From: an uncultured bacterium
Lineage (GTDB): Bacteria > Verrucomicrobiota > Kiritimatiellia > PWTM01
Length of the DNA stretch: 37,970 bases
NCBI GenBank assembly: GCA_900661335.1
Contig: CAACVY010000025.1
Location: 1 to 37,970, forward strand
Direction of reading: 5' to 3'
The translations under genes were made by a program, and so were the position numbers. The notes beneath the pieces are model-generated. The model made no database searches and was not told the DNA's origin. It saw only the letters and a list, made by a program, of their open reading frames with translations. Shown piece by piece: positions 8,336 through 17,959 of this stretch. How positions within the stretch are numbered: position 1 is the stretch's first letter; each line of letters begins with the position of its first letter.

Positions 8336-11300
8336 ATGAAGACGAATGCTGAAATGAAGCATGTGAATTCGCGCATGGTTGCTGTTCTGTTTGCGGTGGC
8401 GACCGTAGTGGGGGCCGTCTCCGCGAGCGGTCAAGTCACTGGCATCTGGGCCACCACGTGGGGCGGCGAATGGAACGTCGCCGTGCGCTGGAGCAACAAC
8501 GTCATCCCCAACGCCGTGGGCGACTGGGCCTGGCTCACCGGCAACAATAACCTCGGCACTGGACTCGGTGGTACGCCGGTGTTCACCCAGAACGTGGATG
8601 TCACGCTGGGCTTTCTGATCTTCGGCGACACCGATCGCGGAACCCCCGCCGGCATCGATTCAATCGGCGTCAGTTCGACGTGGCTCACCTTCAACACTGG
8701 CGATGGACGCCGTGCGCTGCTCTCGCACGGTTCCGGCGACCTGCACATGCCCGGCGTGCCCGGTTGGCACTACAACATCGGGAATCCGGGTGACTGGATC
8801 AACGTCGGTATCCGCGTCGCGGACCCGGAGGGGCTGTACATCGACAATTTCTACGATCTGACTTTGCGCGGCGGCATCACCAATAGCCGCGTGTTGGATG
8901 CGCAGGGGCGTGACATTGTCAAAGCGGAAGGTGGAGCGTTGATAATTCAACGGGTGGTGACAAACCTTTCGACCCTCTACCTCCGCGATGGACGCATCCA
9001 CATCAATTTGGAGGGCAATGTGGGGGCTCATCCTCAATACGCCGTGCGGCCGGACATCACCAACATTGTCATCGGCGTCGCGCCGGGCGTGCGGGATTTG
9101 GGCGAATGGCACCCGATCCAGACCCAGACGAACGTCGGAGAGAACACCGCGCTCAACCGAATCCAGTTTCCATATTTTCAAATCACCGGCGACAACAACA
9201 CCAACGCGGCGGGGGTCTATGTCCATCCCTACAACGTCACGCTCAACCGCGGCGCATTCCGGACATTTTCCCGCGCTCTGGAAACGGTTACCTTGCGGCC
9301 CAACTGGACCAATCACCAGGCGCGGTTCACCGGTACGTGGACGCTCAATGGCAGCCCATACGAAGTTCTGATCTGGAACGAGGCGCAGGATTCGGGCAGT
9401 CTGACCAGCAACGTGCGTCAGCACGTCTGGTCGGGCACACTGACCGGCCCGGGCGGCTTCACGAAGCTTGGCTCTTCCGAGATGACTCTGCTAGGGACCA
9501 ACGACTTTCCGGGTCCGATCTTCGTGATTCGTGAGTTCGACCGTGGCCGCGGCCGCTACGGAGCCATCGCTTTGCGTGAAGGTGGTATTCTGACCGATGC
9601 GGAGGGCATCAAGTTCCTGAGGGCTGGAAGTCTTTATCTCGACAACAGTTTTGTGAACATTAACAACCGGCTGCCGGACGACTTCTGGATCGTCAACCGG
9701 CAGTGGGGACGATTCGAAATCCTGGGCAACGCGGCAGTACCGACCACCGAAACGATTGGTTCAGTGACCAATCTCGGCGGCACGCTGCACCTGGTGTTCG
9801 ACCTGAACGATGCCGCCAACCAGGCGATGACGCTGAACTTGGACCGGCTGGTCCGAGCACCGGGTTCAATCGTTCAGTTGCATGTGAAAGACGTCCGCGA
9901 AGGCGCATTGTCCACCAACGCGGGTCCGGCGGTGACGGTGAACCTTGCCGACGGCGGGGCTTCATTAACGCAGCTCGGCGGCGACGGATCGCTCGGCTAC
10001 AACCGCAAGGTCGTCGTGGGCGTCTTCGGGGGAGATGCGTCCGACATCGCCTACCATACGAACCCTACTGTCAACGATCCGGTCGGTTTTAACCCCACTC
10101 GAGCCGATCAGTTCATGACGGTGGAAAGTGGGCGGCTTCGCACGTTGCGGGACGACGAGATGGTTCACTTGGGCGGGCGTGCGACCAACTTCCTGACGAT
10201 TAGCCAGGCCGACGCGCCGACTGACGCGAACGTGAATATCGCGTTCCGCGCGACGCAGGTCCGGCTCGATCGGGCCACCGACGGTCCCATGGGTTCGCTG
10301 AACCTGATCAAGAACCGGATCGTGGGCGACGTCACATGGAACTCTCTGCGCACCGGTATCGCGACCAACCAGGGCGGAGCGACTTGGGCGGGTGGGTCGA
10401 TCCTTTTGGATCACGGCCGGCGGCTGACGTTGGAATCCGGCATGTTGCTGGCCGGCCGCGATACCCGCAGCTCCAACGGCGACGACTCGGCAGGCGCGGA
10501 TGTATTGTTCTGGCGAGGGACGATTGACCTCGATGGTACCGCCAACGACCGTGAGGCGATTGTCCAGGTGGCCAACGGCCACGCTCTTTACATCGGCAGT
10601 ACCATCGAGGCGCGTAACGGCCTGACCAAAGGCGGGGAGAATACGTTAGTGCTATTCAACGCCAACGCGATCAGCGGCACGGTGTATGTTGCTAGGGGCC
10701 TATTGCAACTTCGGAATCCGGCGGCGCTTGGCGGCGCTACGCAACTCGTGCTCTCAGCCGATGCCGTGGTGGGATTGCAATTCGGCGGCTCGTACAATCC
10801 TGCGGACCTTGTCGTCGAAGCTGTGCCGTGGGGGGCGTGGCCGTTCAGAAGCTATTTTCAACACAACCAGTGGAATGGACGCCTGATTATCAGGAACGTG
10901 GACGAAGTCGGCGTCGTGCATCACGACATTTCCGTGGTCGCCGGCCACAACAGCCAGAACGCGACCCTGACCTTGGCCGGCGACATCGCCGCGGAGGGGG
11001 CGACAGCGAATGCGGATGTTGTGTTGTTCGATTCCATACGGCTGACCACCGGGACGTCGGGTGGGATCATCAACATGAAAGGGCTCGTTGGTGACCGGTT
11101 CGTGGGTGGGGTCGCCATGCCGCTGGACGCGCCGGGGGCTACGTTCAACCGGTTCGGTGGGGGCGATATCACCAATCGGACTTCGTACGAGAATCAGGCG
11201 CTGCGATTCCGAATTGATGGTCCGGCGCTAGGCTCGTGGGGGGATGAGTTGGCCGTCCATATCTATCGGCCATGGCGCGCCGTCGGTCGGATTTCCGCCG

Positions 11301-14300
11301 AGCAAGGTACGATCCGGTTCCTCGGCGATCCCGCTGCGGGTGAGGGCGAGTTTTGGTGGGCGCCTGCGCTGACCAACTCGGACTTCGCCAACGGCATTAG
11401 TGGTTTCCAGCTTGGCGGCCCGGGCACGGACGCCGGCGGCAGTGCCACGTTCCTGCTCACCCGTCATGGGCAGGTCTTCAACGCGGAGCGTTGGACCGTC
11501 GCAACGGACGTTACCAACAACACGCTGACCATCGGTTTGGAACATTTTGGTCCCCAGAACGCGACGGTGACTATTGGGAACACATACAATGACGAAAGCC
11601 CGGACGGGGCCGACAACCGGATCACCTTTGACCGGCCGTTCAGGGTGCTCGCCCAAAACGGATACGATTCCTCGGCAGGTACGGCCAGCGTCGGACGAGT
11701 CAATATCGTCCAAACACTCAGGGGCAACGCGGCATCGCGGCTGGTCAAGGTCGGCTCGGGCCAAGTGTGGTTGCAGGGACCGGATAATGCCAGCTATTCG
11801 GAAGCCAATAGCGTTTTCGGGTTCGTGCTGCTCGGCGGCGAGCTGGTGTTGGACCGAAGCCCAGGGTCTTCTGCGAGTCTGAGCCAGCGGCGCACCCGAG
11901 ACGATGGGGCTCAGCTCGTCCTGGCGGGTGGCGATCTGACATTCTACGGCTCGGCGAATGGGAGCTTTGCCACCGAACTGTTGAACAGCAACCTGTTGGT
12001 CATGGCTGGAGATTCGATTCTGCGGGCGCGGCCGGCCGGACCGACACAATCGAACCTGCTTCATGTCGCTAACTTCACTGGCGCGACGGTCACCCGCCAA
12101 GTGGGGGGCACGGTGCATTTCAATCTGGATGTGTCCGCTGGTGGCGGAGCGGGAATTTTATTTGGTCAGACGGTCAGTGCTCGTGTTGGCTCTTGGGCCG
12201 TATTCAGCAGCAACGATTTCCAAAACTTGAGCTGGGCTGCGACGGATGCCAACAAGTACATCACTCCATTCACGGGCTACGCGGTAGACACCTACGGGTC
12301 GGCGTCGTATCATACTGAAGTCCGGGATGGGAACCCGTCACTCTTGCCTGACGACGTGACTGGCTCGCTTCGGTTCGACACGAACCTGTTCCAAAACCTC
12401 GACCTCGGCGGCAGCGTGTTGAACATTGCCGACCGTGGGATTCTCGTCACTCGGGGTTCGTCCGATGGATGGGGCGGGCCACAGGGAATCGTTAACGGTG
12501 TGCTGACCAGTTCCGTCGGCGAACTAATCATCCACAATTATTCGCCGTACGGCTTCAACATTGCGGCAGCAATCAACGGGAACGTCGAGCTGACGCATTC
12601 GGGCATTTCGACCACGTGGCTGAGCTCGGCCAACGGGTTTACCGGCCGAGTGTTCCTGAACGGAGGTGTGCTGCCGGTTTCATCGCTGTCCCAGCTGGGC
12701 GCGGCCACAGCCGCTGGCACCAACACGCTGGGCTTGCGCGGTGGGGTGCTCCGGGTCACCAGCGATTTGAACTTCACGACCAACACCATCGAGCTGGGCG
12801 GCGACGGCGGAACCATCTGGGTGGACGCCAACCGAGCTGCGCGGTTCGAAGGCATCATCCGCTCGGAGACCAACATTTTCAGCACCAGCGCCGTGCTCAA
12901 AAACAATGGCCACGGCGACCTGATCAAAACCGGCCCCGGCGCGCTGGTCATCGGCGGTCATTCGAACGTGATCAACGCGATCCACGGGTTGATTGACATT
13001 CGCCAGGGATCGCTGGTGATTGACCGCGCAGCGATCTCCAATGACGTCCTCTTCGGGTTGAGTCACTCCTATTACGACGGCATCGTGATCCGCAGCGGCG
13101 CCTCGCTCGTGATCAGCAACATGCAGACGCGTGACACGGGGGGCGCCCTCCAAACCCCCACCGATATCCGCGACTGGTTGACCCTGGAGCAGGGATCGCG
13201 CGTCGAGGTGTGGGACCGAGATACAACGACTTACCAAGTGTGGAGATGGAACGCACCGGTCAATTTGCTTGGCGATGCGACGTTTTTCGTTGACCGGGAG
13301 GAGTTCGTGTTGAACGCAGACGCTGGCTATCTTGAAGGTCCGGGAAGTTTGGTCAAAGAGGGCAATGGCCGAATGGGCGTTCGCGACTTTAGTCCGGACT
13401 TTACCGGCGCAATTCGAGTGCAGGATGGCATCTTCGACATTTACACGCGCCATGTAAACCTGGTGCCCAACGCGTCGGAGTTCGTGATCGGGTTCCCGGC
13501 CAACACCAACCGAGGGGCGGTGGTGCTGTACGTCCGGCCAGAAGCCGACCAGGGCGCCTCGGAAACCGTCGTCGCGCAGAAAATTCGGGTGGTGGGTGAG
13601 TCGGATGACACCCGTCTGGGCGTATTCCGGACACATCACGGCGACGTCGTTCGGTTCACAGGCGATCTGGATCTGACTGGCTTCGACCAGTACGGTAACT
13701 TGCGCGAGCTTCGCTTGCACCGCGCGGACGACAACTTTGTGTTTTCGTCCTACGAAAGCGGCGATACGTTCGATCGGCGAGCGTTCGTTTGGCTCGAAGG
13801 CAGTATCATTGGCGCTAATAAACGGATCAGGTTGAGCACGGAGCAGAGCTATTCGCCGAATATGCCGAACACCCAGAACAACCCGACCAACAACAACCTG
13901 ATCACCATTTGGACGTTCACGGGGACCAACACCACCTGGACCGGCACGCTGGAGATTGGTAATCGCCAGAGCACGGACGTGGCTTGGGGTGGCCCGGACT
14001 ACAACAAGCAGCCAGTGGCCCGCTTCGGCCGGGACGACGGCCAGCCCACGCTGGCGATCTCGTCGAACGTCGTTGTGGTGCTACGGCATGACGCCCGCTT
14101 GCAGGCGTTCGGTAGCGAGGTGACGATCGGCACGCTGTTCACCGACGGTAAAGCTGATAACGTCACCATTGATTACTTCGGAAGTGACCTGACGACCAAC
14201 TCGTTCATCGAGAACGCCGGCACGCAGCCGGGCAGCTTCCGCATTGTGCAGCACACCAACGCGATCATCTCCGCGACGATCCGTGACGGTGTGGTGTGGT

Positions 14301-15022
14301 CGCCAGTCTTTGCGGATCAGCCAGCGGCGCCATTGAGCATTCTGAAGGATGGTCCTGCGACCATGACCCTGTTGGCCAGCAACAGCTTCAGCGGCATGGC
14401 TCGCGTGATGGCGGGCACGCTGGCGCTCTCGGGCACCGGCTCGATCCGAAATGCGCATACGATCCAGATTGACGCGGGGGCGACGCTGAATGTGACGCCG
14501 CGGTCGGACAGCACCTTGTGGCTAGCGCCGGGGCAGACCTTGCAGGGTCACGGCACATTGCAAGGCGGCCTGATCGCTGAGAGCGGGTCCTTCGTGAAGC
14601 CGGGTACGAGTCCGGGTGTGTTGACCGTGGTCGGAGATGTCACATTCAATTCTGGTAGCACGTTCGAGGTCGAAATCCTCGGGCCGCTCTCGGGCCAGTA
14701 CGACCAACTGCTGATGAACTCCCTCTACGAATTGACTCTAAGCGGGGCGACGCTGTCCGTGCTGGCGCCGAACCCGCTGACCGTGGGGACGGTCTTCCCG
14801 ATCATTAGCGGTTGGGGTTCGATTGATAGCTCTACGTTCTCGGGTCTGCCGGACGGCGCAAGCTTTACCGCTGGTGCGAACCAGTTCCAAATCAACTATG
14901 GAACGCTGCCCGGCTACGCGGACGACGTGACATTGACCGTAGTGCCGGAACCCGGAACGCTTGCGACAATGGCTTTGGCGCTGGCCGTCGGTGCGGTCTT
15001 GCGGCGCCGTCTGCGGCGATAA
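8336..15022 (+). CDS. Giant PEP-CTERM protein with autotransporter-type beta-strand repeats
   Basis: 2228 residues from the ATG at 8336, which has GGAGG five bases upstream and is followed by a good signal peptide (hydrophobic run MVAVLFAVATVVGAVSA, about residues 14-30, then SGQ). The body is a long right-handed beta-helix-like array: passenger repeats of the type 'LVKVGSGQVWLQGPDNASY', LIKTGPGALVIGGHS and ILKDGPATMTLLASNSFSG recur, as in autotransporter-associated beta-strand repeat proteins. It is rich in Gly, Asn and Thr. The C-terminus is a PEP-CTERM signal: VPEPGTLA, a hydrophobic segment, then RRRLRR, which marks it for cleavage by an exosortase and delivery to the surface or an extracellular matrix. 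No exosortase gene is in the window. The frame stays open upstream to 8123, so a longer form from 8138 cannot be excluded, but that would bury the signal peptide. Transcription probably starts at copy B (and perhaps A). A hairpin terminator follows at 15056. Confidence 0.93.
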   Translation: MKTNAEMKHVNSRMVAVLFAVATVVGAVSASGQVTGIWATTWGGEWNVAVRWSNNVIPNAVGDWAWLTGNNNLGTGLGGTPVFTQNVDVTLGFLIFGDTDRGTPAGIDSIGVSSTWLTFNTGDGRRALLSHGSGDLHMPGVPGWHYNIGNPGDWINVGIRVADPEGLYIDNFYDLTLRGGITNSRVLDAQGRDIVKAEGGALIIQRVVTNLSTLYLRDGRIHINLEGNVGAHPQYAVRPDITNIVIGVAPGVRDLGEWHPIQTQTNVGENTALNRIQFPYFQITGDNNTNAAGVYVHPYNVTLNRGAFRTFSRALETVTLRPNWTNHQARFTGTWTLNGSPYEVLIWNEAQDSGSLTSNVRQHVWSGTLTGPGGFTKLGSSEMTLLGTNDFPGPIFVIREFDRGRGRYGAIALREGGILTDAEGIKFLRAGSLYLDNSFVNINNRLPDDFWIVNRQWGRFEILGNAAVPTTETIGSVTNLGGTLHLVFDLNDAANQAMTLNLDRLVRAPGSIVQLHVKDVREGALSTNAGPAVTVNLADGGASLTQLGGDGSLGYNRKVVVGVFGGDASDIAYHTNPTVNDPVGFNPTRADQFMTVESGRLRTLRDDEMVHLGGRATNFLTISQADAPTDANVNIAFRATQVRLDRATDGPMGSLNLIKNRIVGDVTWNSLRTGIATNQGGATWAGGSILLDHGRRLTLESGMLLAGRDTRSSNGDDSAGADVLFWRGTIDLDGTANDREAIVQVANGHALYIGSTIEARNGLTKGGENTLVLFNANAISGTVYVARGLLQLRNPAALGGATQLVLSADAVVGLQFGGSYNPADLVVEAVPWGAWPFRSYFQHNQWNGRLIIRNVDEVGVVHHDISVVAGHNSQNATLTLAGDIAAEGATANADVVLFDSIRLTTGTSGGIINMKGLVGDRFVGGVAMPLDAPGATFNRFGGGDITNRTSYENQALRFRIDGPALGSWGDELAVHIYRPWRAVGRISAEQGTIRFLGDPAAGEGEFWWAPALTNSDFANGISGFQLGGPGTDAGGSATFLLTRHGQVFNAERWTVATDVTNNTLTIGLEHFGPQNATVTIGNTYNDESPDGADNRITFDRPFRVLAQNGYDSSAGTASVGRVNIVQTLRGNAASRLVKVGSGQVWLQGPDNASYSEANSVFGFVLLGGELVLDRSPGSSASLSQRRTRDDGAQLVLAGGDLTFYGSANGSFATELLNSNLLVMAGDSILRARPAGPTQSNLLHVANFTGATVTRQVGGTVHFNLDVSAGGGAGILFGQTVSARVGSWAVFSSNDFQNLSWAATDANKYITPFTGYAVDTYGSASYHTEVRDGNPSLLPDDVTGSLRFDTNLFQNLDLGGSVLNIADRGILVTRGSSDGWGGPQGIVNGVLTSSVGELIIHNYSPYGFNIAAAINGNVELTHSGISTTWLSSANGFTGRVFLNGGVLPVSSLSQLGAATAAGTNTLGLRGGVLRVTSDLNFTTNTIELGGDGGTIWVDANRAARFEGIIRSETNIFSTSAVLKNNGHGDLIKTGPGALVIGGHSNVINAIHGLIDIRQGSLVIDRAAISNDVLFGLSHSYYDGIVIRSGASLVISNMQTRDTGGALQTPTDIRDWLTLEQGSRVEVWDRDTTTYQVWRWNAPVNLLGDATFFVDREEFVLNADAGYLEGPGSLVKEGNGRMGVRDFSPDFTGAIRVQDGIFDIYTRHVNLVPNASEFVIGFPANTNRGAVVLYVRPEADQGASETVVAQKIRVVGESDDTRLGVFRTHHGDVVRFTGDLDLTGFDQYGNLRELRLHRADDNFVFSSYESGDTFDRRAFVWLEGSIIGANKRIRLSTEQSYSPNMPNTQNNPTNNNLITIWTFTGTNTTWTGTLEIGNRQSTDVAWGGPDYNKQPVARFGRDDGQPTLAISSNVVVVLRHDARLQAFGSEVTIGTLFTDGKADNVTIDYFGSDLTTNSFIENAGTQPGSFRIVQHTNAIISATIRDGVVWSPVFADQPAAPLSILKDGPATMTLLASNSFSGMARVMAGTLALSGTGSIRNAHTIQIDAGATLNVTPRSDSTLWLAPGQTLQGHGTLQGGLIAESGSFVKPGTSPGVLTVVGDVTFNSGSTFEVEILGPLSGQYDQLLMNSLYELTLSGATLSVLAPNPLTVGTVFPIISGWGSIDSSTFSGLPDGASFTAGANQFQINYGTLPGYADDVTLTVVPEPGTLATMALALAVGAVLRRRLRR

Positions 15023-15055
15023 CGCCCAACCTTGGGTGATGGCTGGAATTCGATT

Positions 15056-15088
15056 GGCCCGGTCCTCCAGGATCGGGCCGATCGTTTC
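15056..15088 (+). terminator. Probable rho-independent terminator of the PEP-CTERM gene
   Basis: Ten-base arms (15056-15065 and 15070-15079, one mismatched G-T pair) close a four-base loop; a modest T-rich stretch (gatcgtttctt) follows. Confidence 0.65.
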
Positions 15089-15397
15089 TTGACGGATACG
15101 ATGCGCTAGAGACCATTGCGGCGGTGCCGATATTCTGGTGTGGGTGCGACTGTGGGAGCGGGTGGATTTCGGGGAAGCTAGGCTGCACTGGAGGGTTTGC
15201 GTTGGAGCGATGCGCGCCGCAGTGGCCACCTGCGCCGCGGCCTGCCCTCCAACGGCGAAACGGTTGCGGGTTACGCCGACCGGCCAATTGGACCGTAGAC
15301 CGAGAATCGGCGGCCACGAAGCGCTGGACATGTGGGAGAGCAGAGGTATGTTCGTAAAGTCAGTGTAGAGTCAGGGTAGTCGGATGGCGCGGATACA
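15089..15397. other. Intergenic region upstream of msrB
   Basis: No recognised gene or clear promoter. One frame is open from 15138 to 15368 but has no family feature. I see nothing else definite. Confidence 0.4.
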
Positions 15398-16021
15398 ATG
15401 AGACAAAGAATCCATGCAATGGCCAGTCGCGTGAATCGGTGGGCCTGGGCTCTGGGGTGTGTGATCTGCGTCGGAGGTTTGGCGGCAATGGAAGCTCAAT
15501 GTGGTGGACCGCAACCCAGTGGCGAGGTGACGATTTTCGTAGTGGAATCCAACTCGCTGGTTCGGATGCCAAGGATCGTTCTCAGCGATGCCGAGTGGCG
15601 GCAGCGTTTGACGCCCGAGCAGTATCGCGTCACGCGTCAAGGAGGGACGGAGTGCGCCTTCACGGGTGAGTTCTACCGACACAAAGGCCGCGGGGTCTAT
15701 CAGTGCGTCTGTTGCGGCACGGATTTATTCTGCTCGGACGACAAGTTCGAGTCCGGAACTGGTTGGCCCAGCTTTTTCCGTCCTGTGCACCCGTCGAATC
15801 TGGTGGAGCGGATGGACTACAGCCACGGCATGACGCGGGTCGAAGTGCGTTGTGCGCGATGTGACGCCCACCTTGGCCACGTGTTTCCGGACGGTCCGCC
15901 GCCGACTGGACGCCGGTTTTGCATCAATTCCGCCGCGTTGAGGTTCGTGCCGACGCCGACGGGCCGCGGCGCGGCCGCCACCGGGGCAGCTTCATCGCGC
16001 TCGGCGAAAAAGTCCGAATAG
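15398..16021 (+). CDS. msrB: Exported peptide-methionine (R)-S-oxide reductase
   Basis: 207 residues. After an N-terminal hydrophobic signal (about residues 15-31, '[17 protein letters not shown]') comes a complete MsrB domain, about residues 60-185. It reduces methionine-R-sulfoxide in oxidised proteins. Two CxxC zinc pairs are seen (Cys103/Cys106 and Cys152/Cys155), and the catalytic cysteine is in RFCINSAAL (Cys175). The '[16 protein letters not shown]' and 'SGTGWPSFF' blocks are typical. The leader suggests action outside the cytoplasm, i.e. repair of periplasmic or surface proteins, for which the neighbouring exported giant protein is one possible client (inference). The ATG has no obvious ribosome binding site; another in-frame ATG lies seven codons later. 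No MsrA partner is nearby. Confidence 0.93.
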   Translation: MRQRIHAMASRVNRWAWALGCVICVGGLAAMEAQCGGPQPSGEVTIFVVESNSLVRMPRIVLSDAEWRQRLTPEQYRVTRQGGTECAFTGEFYRHKGRGVYQCVCCGTDLFCSDDKFESGTGWPSFFRPVHPSNLVERMDYSHGMTRVEVRCARCDAHLGHVFPDGPPPTGRRFCINSAALRFVPTPTGRGAAATGAASSRSAKKSE

Positions 16022-16190
16022 CCTAGGGGCACGCGCGCACGATGCCCCAACCTCTGGAAGCTGGCGCCCATTTGGCGTCTGGCATCGATGAGTCTTCTCC
16101 GAGCCGCTGCGGGGCTTGGGATCCCCCGGTGGTGGGGCGAACGGAGTACGCAGTCCGCGCTGCTGGAGTACGTGCAACGGCGCAATCGCC

Positions 16191-17453
16191 TCATGTTCCT
16201 GCCAGGCTCAACCCCGGGATGTAGGTGACGATGATCAGTAGGATCAGCAACCAAGCGATCCAAGGCAGCGAGGCTCGCGCCAAGCGAAGTAGAGGCTGTT
16301 GAAACCGCAGGGCGGCGATGAAGAGGTTCATGCCCACCGGCGGAGTGCTGTAGCCGATGGCGAGGTTGGTCAGCGTGATGACTCCCAGGTGGACTGGGTG
16401 AATTTCATAGGCCTGGCCGAGCGGGATCAACAGCGGCACCAGCACCACGATCGCCGTGTAGATATCCATCGCGCAGCCGACGGCCAGCAAAAACAAATTG
16501 AGGATGATCAAGAATCCCACCCGAGTGTGTACGCGGCCCTGGACCAGGGCGAGAAGGCGTTGAGGAATTTCTTGGTCCACCAGCCAGTTCGTGATGGCCA
16601 TTCCCATACCTAGGATGATCAGGACTCCGCCGACGAGGATCATGGCTTCGCGGACGATTCGGGCCAGATCGTTCCAACGAACTTCACGCAGGATCAGGGT
16701 TTCAACCACCCAAGCATAGGCGGCGGTCACCGCGGCGGCATCGCTGAGCACCAGGCGGCCGCTGTAGATGCCGGCCAGAAGCAGAATTGGCAGTGGCAAT
16801 TCCCAGCGTGCTTCCCACAAGGCGGCCCACAATTCCCTGGCGTCAAACTGGGCGCGCGGCACGGCGTGGCGGCGGGCGCGCAACGCGCTGAAGGTGAACA
16901 ACAGGAAGAGTCCCAACAGTGCGGGGCCGAGGGATGCGCGGATCAGCCGCTCGATCGTGACCTCGGAGCTGACCGGGCCGGCAATGATTCCGTACAAGAT
17001 GAGCGGGAGACTTGGCACGATGAGGACACCGAGGTTGCCGCCGGTGGTGATGGCACCGAGGCTGAAAGACTCGCCGTAACCTCCGCGTTGCAATGCCGGT
17101 AGGAGCAGGCCGCCCAGCGCGACGATCGTAACGCCCGAGGCACCAGTGAACGCGGTGAATAGCGTCGTGGCTGCGATTGCGACCATGGCCAAGCCACCGG
17201 GGAGCCAACCGAACGCGGCGCGAGTCACGCGAAGCAATCGTTCCGGCGCCCGGCTTTCTGCGAGGAGGTATCCGCCTAACGCGAACAACGGCATGGCGCG
17301 GAGCATGGGCAGGGTGGCCAGGCGGTTAAGCTCGTTGAGAATCAATGCGGGCGCCAGGCCATCCTGGGCATACACGTGCCACGCGAGGGCGGCAAACACT
17401 GCGAACATGGGTGCGCCAAGGACCGCAGCGACGAGAATGATCCCCAGCGTCAT
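16191..17453 (-). CDS. dctM: TRAP transporter large membrane permease
   Basis: 420 residues from the ATG at 17453, which overlaps the dctQ stop as ATGA. The protein is almost entirely hydrophobic with about a dozen membrane segments, as expected for the DctM subunit that forms the sodium-coupled transport channel. Family features include 'FTGASGVTIVALGGLLLPAL', 'SLGAITTGGNLGVLIVPSLPLI' and near the end 'GVITLTNLAIGYSTPPVGMN'. It is the last gene of the tatT-dctP-dctQ-dctM operon. A longer in-frame reading from 17522 lies inside dctQ and is rejected in favour of the coupled start. Substrate is unknown; TRAP systems usually take up organic acids such as C4-dicarboxylates, sialic acid or uronates. 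Confidence 0.95.
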   Translation of the reverse strand: MTLGIILVAAVLGAPMFAVFAALAWHVYAQDGLAPALILNELNRLATLPMLRAMPLFALGGYLLAESRAPERLLRVTRAAFGWLPGGLAMVAIAATTLFTAFTGASGVTIVALGGLLLPALQRGGYGESFSLGAITTGGNLGVLIVPSLPLILYGIIAGPVSSEVTIERLIRASLGPALLGLFLLFTFSALRARRHAVPRAQFDARELWAALWEARWELPLPILLLAGIYSGRLVLSDAAAVTAAYAWVVETLILREVRWNDLARIVREAMILVGGVLIILGMGMAITNWLVDQEIPQRLLALVQGRVHTRVGFLIILNLFLLAVGCAMDIYTAIVVLVPLLIPLGQAYEIHPVHLGVITLTNLAIGYSTPPVGMNLFIAALRFQQPLLRLARASLPWIAWLLILLIIVTYIPGLSLAGT

Positions 17454-17959
17454 GGACGAACTTCCTGGTTTGCTTTGACGGTCGTCGGGATCGCCATGCG
17501 GAACTCTTGCCAGGCGTTCCAAAGACTCCGCCAGGCCATGCCCACCATGGCCAAGGGAATCGCGTAGCTGTAGCCCCAGATCGGCACACCGAACAACCGT
17601 GCGGTTTCGGCGCTGCGTTGAAGCCGAATGAATTCGAGGCCGAACCAGGCCAACGCCAGCGTGACGATTGTGGTGAACAAGTGAATCCAGGGCCGTACGC
17701 GACGGTTCGCTGCAGGCGGCAGGAGGTGCGACACGAGGTCAATGCAAATATGTCGCTGCGCTCCCGTGGCGGCCCAGGCACCGGCCAGTGTCAGCCAGAG
17801 GAGGAGGATCCCGAGGAGCGGCTCGATCCAGGGAGGCGGGGTGTGGCCGAGCCAACGTGCTGCAATGGGAACGCACGACAGCACCACCAGTGCTGTCGCC
17901 AGCCCCGTCAGAATGGTTTGCTCGACGTGGGCGGCAAGCTTGGCTGAGTTAATCTTCAT
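17450..17959 (-). CDS. dctQ: TRAP transporter small membrane permease
   Basis: 169 residues from the ATG at 17959, overlapping the dctP stop as ATGA. Four hydrophobic segments (about residues 13-34, 43-64, 83-103 and 124-145) agree with the DctQ family. The loop 'GAQRHICIDLVSHLLPP' after the second segment is typical of the family. It pairs with DctM in the inner membrane. Its stop overlaps the dctM start. An alternative start ten codons upstream would run into dctP coding sequence and lacks support. Confidence 0.92.
   Translation of the reverse strand: MKINSAKLAAHVEQTILTGLATALVVLSCVPIAARWLGHTPPPWIEPLLGILLLWLTLAGAWAATGAQRHICIDLVSHLLPPAANRRVRPWIHLFTTIVTLALAWFGLEFIRLQRSAETARLFGVPIWGYSYAIPLAMVGMAWRSLWNAWQEFRMAIPTTVKANQEVRP

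Noticed and set aside
11228-12118. Minus-strand open frame of 296 codons
   Set aside because: Another shadow of the PEP-CTERM gene with no domain or start signals.
12680-13720. Long minus-strand open frame (346 codons) opposite the PEP-CTERM gene
   Set aside because: Antisense shadow in GC-rich coding sequence; the plus strand has repeat domains and signals, the minus frame has none.
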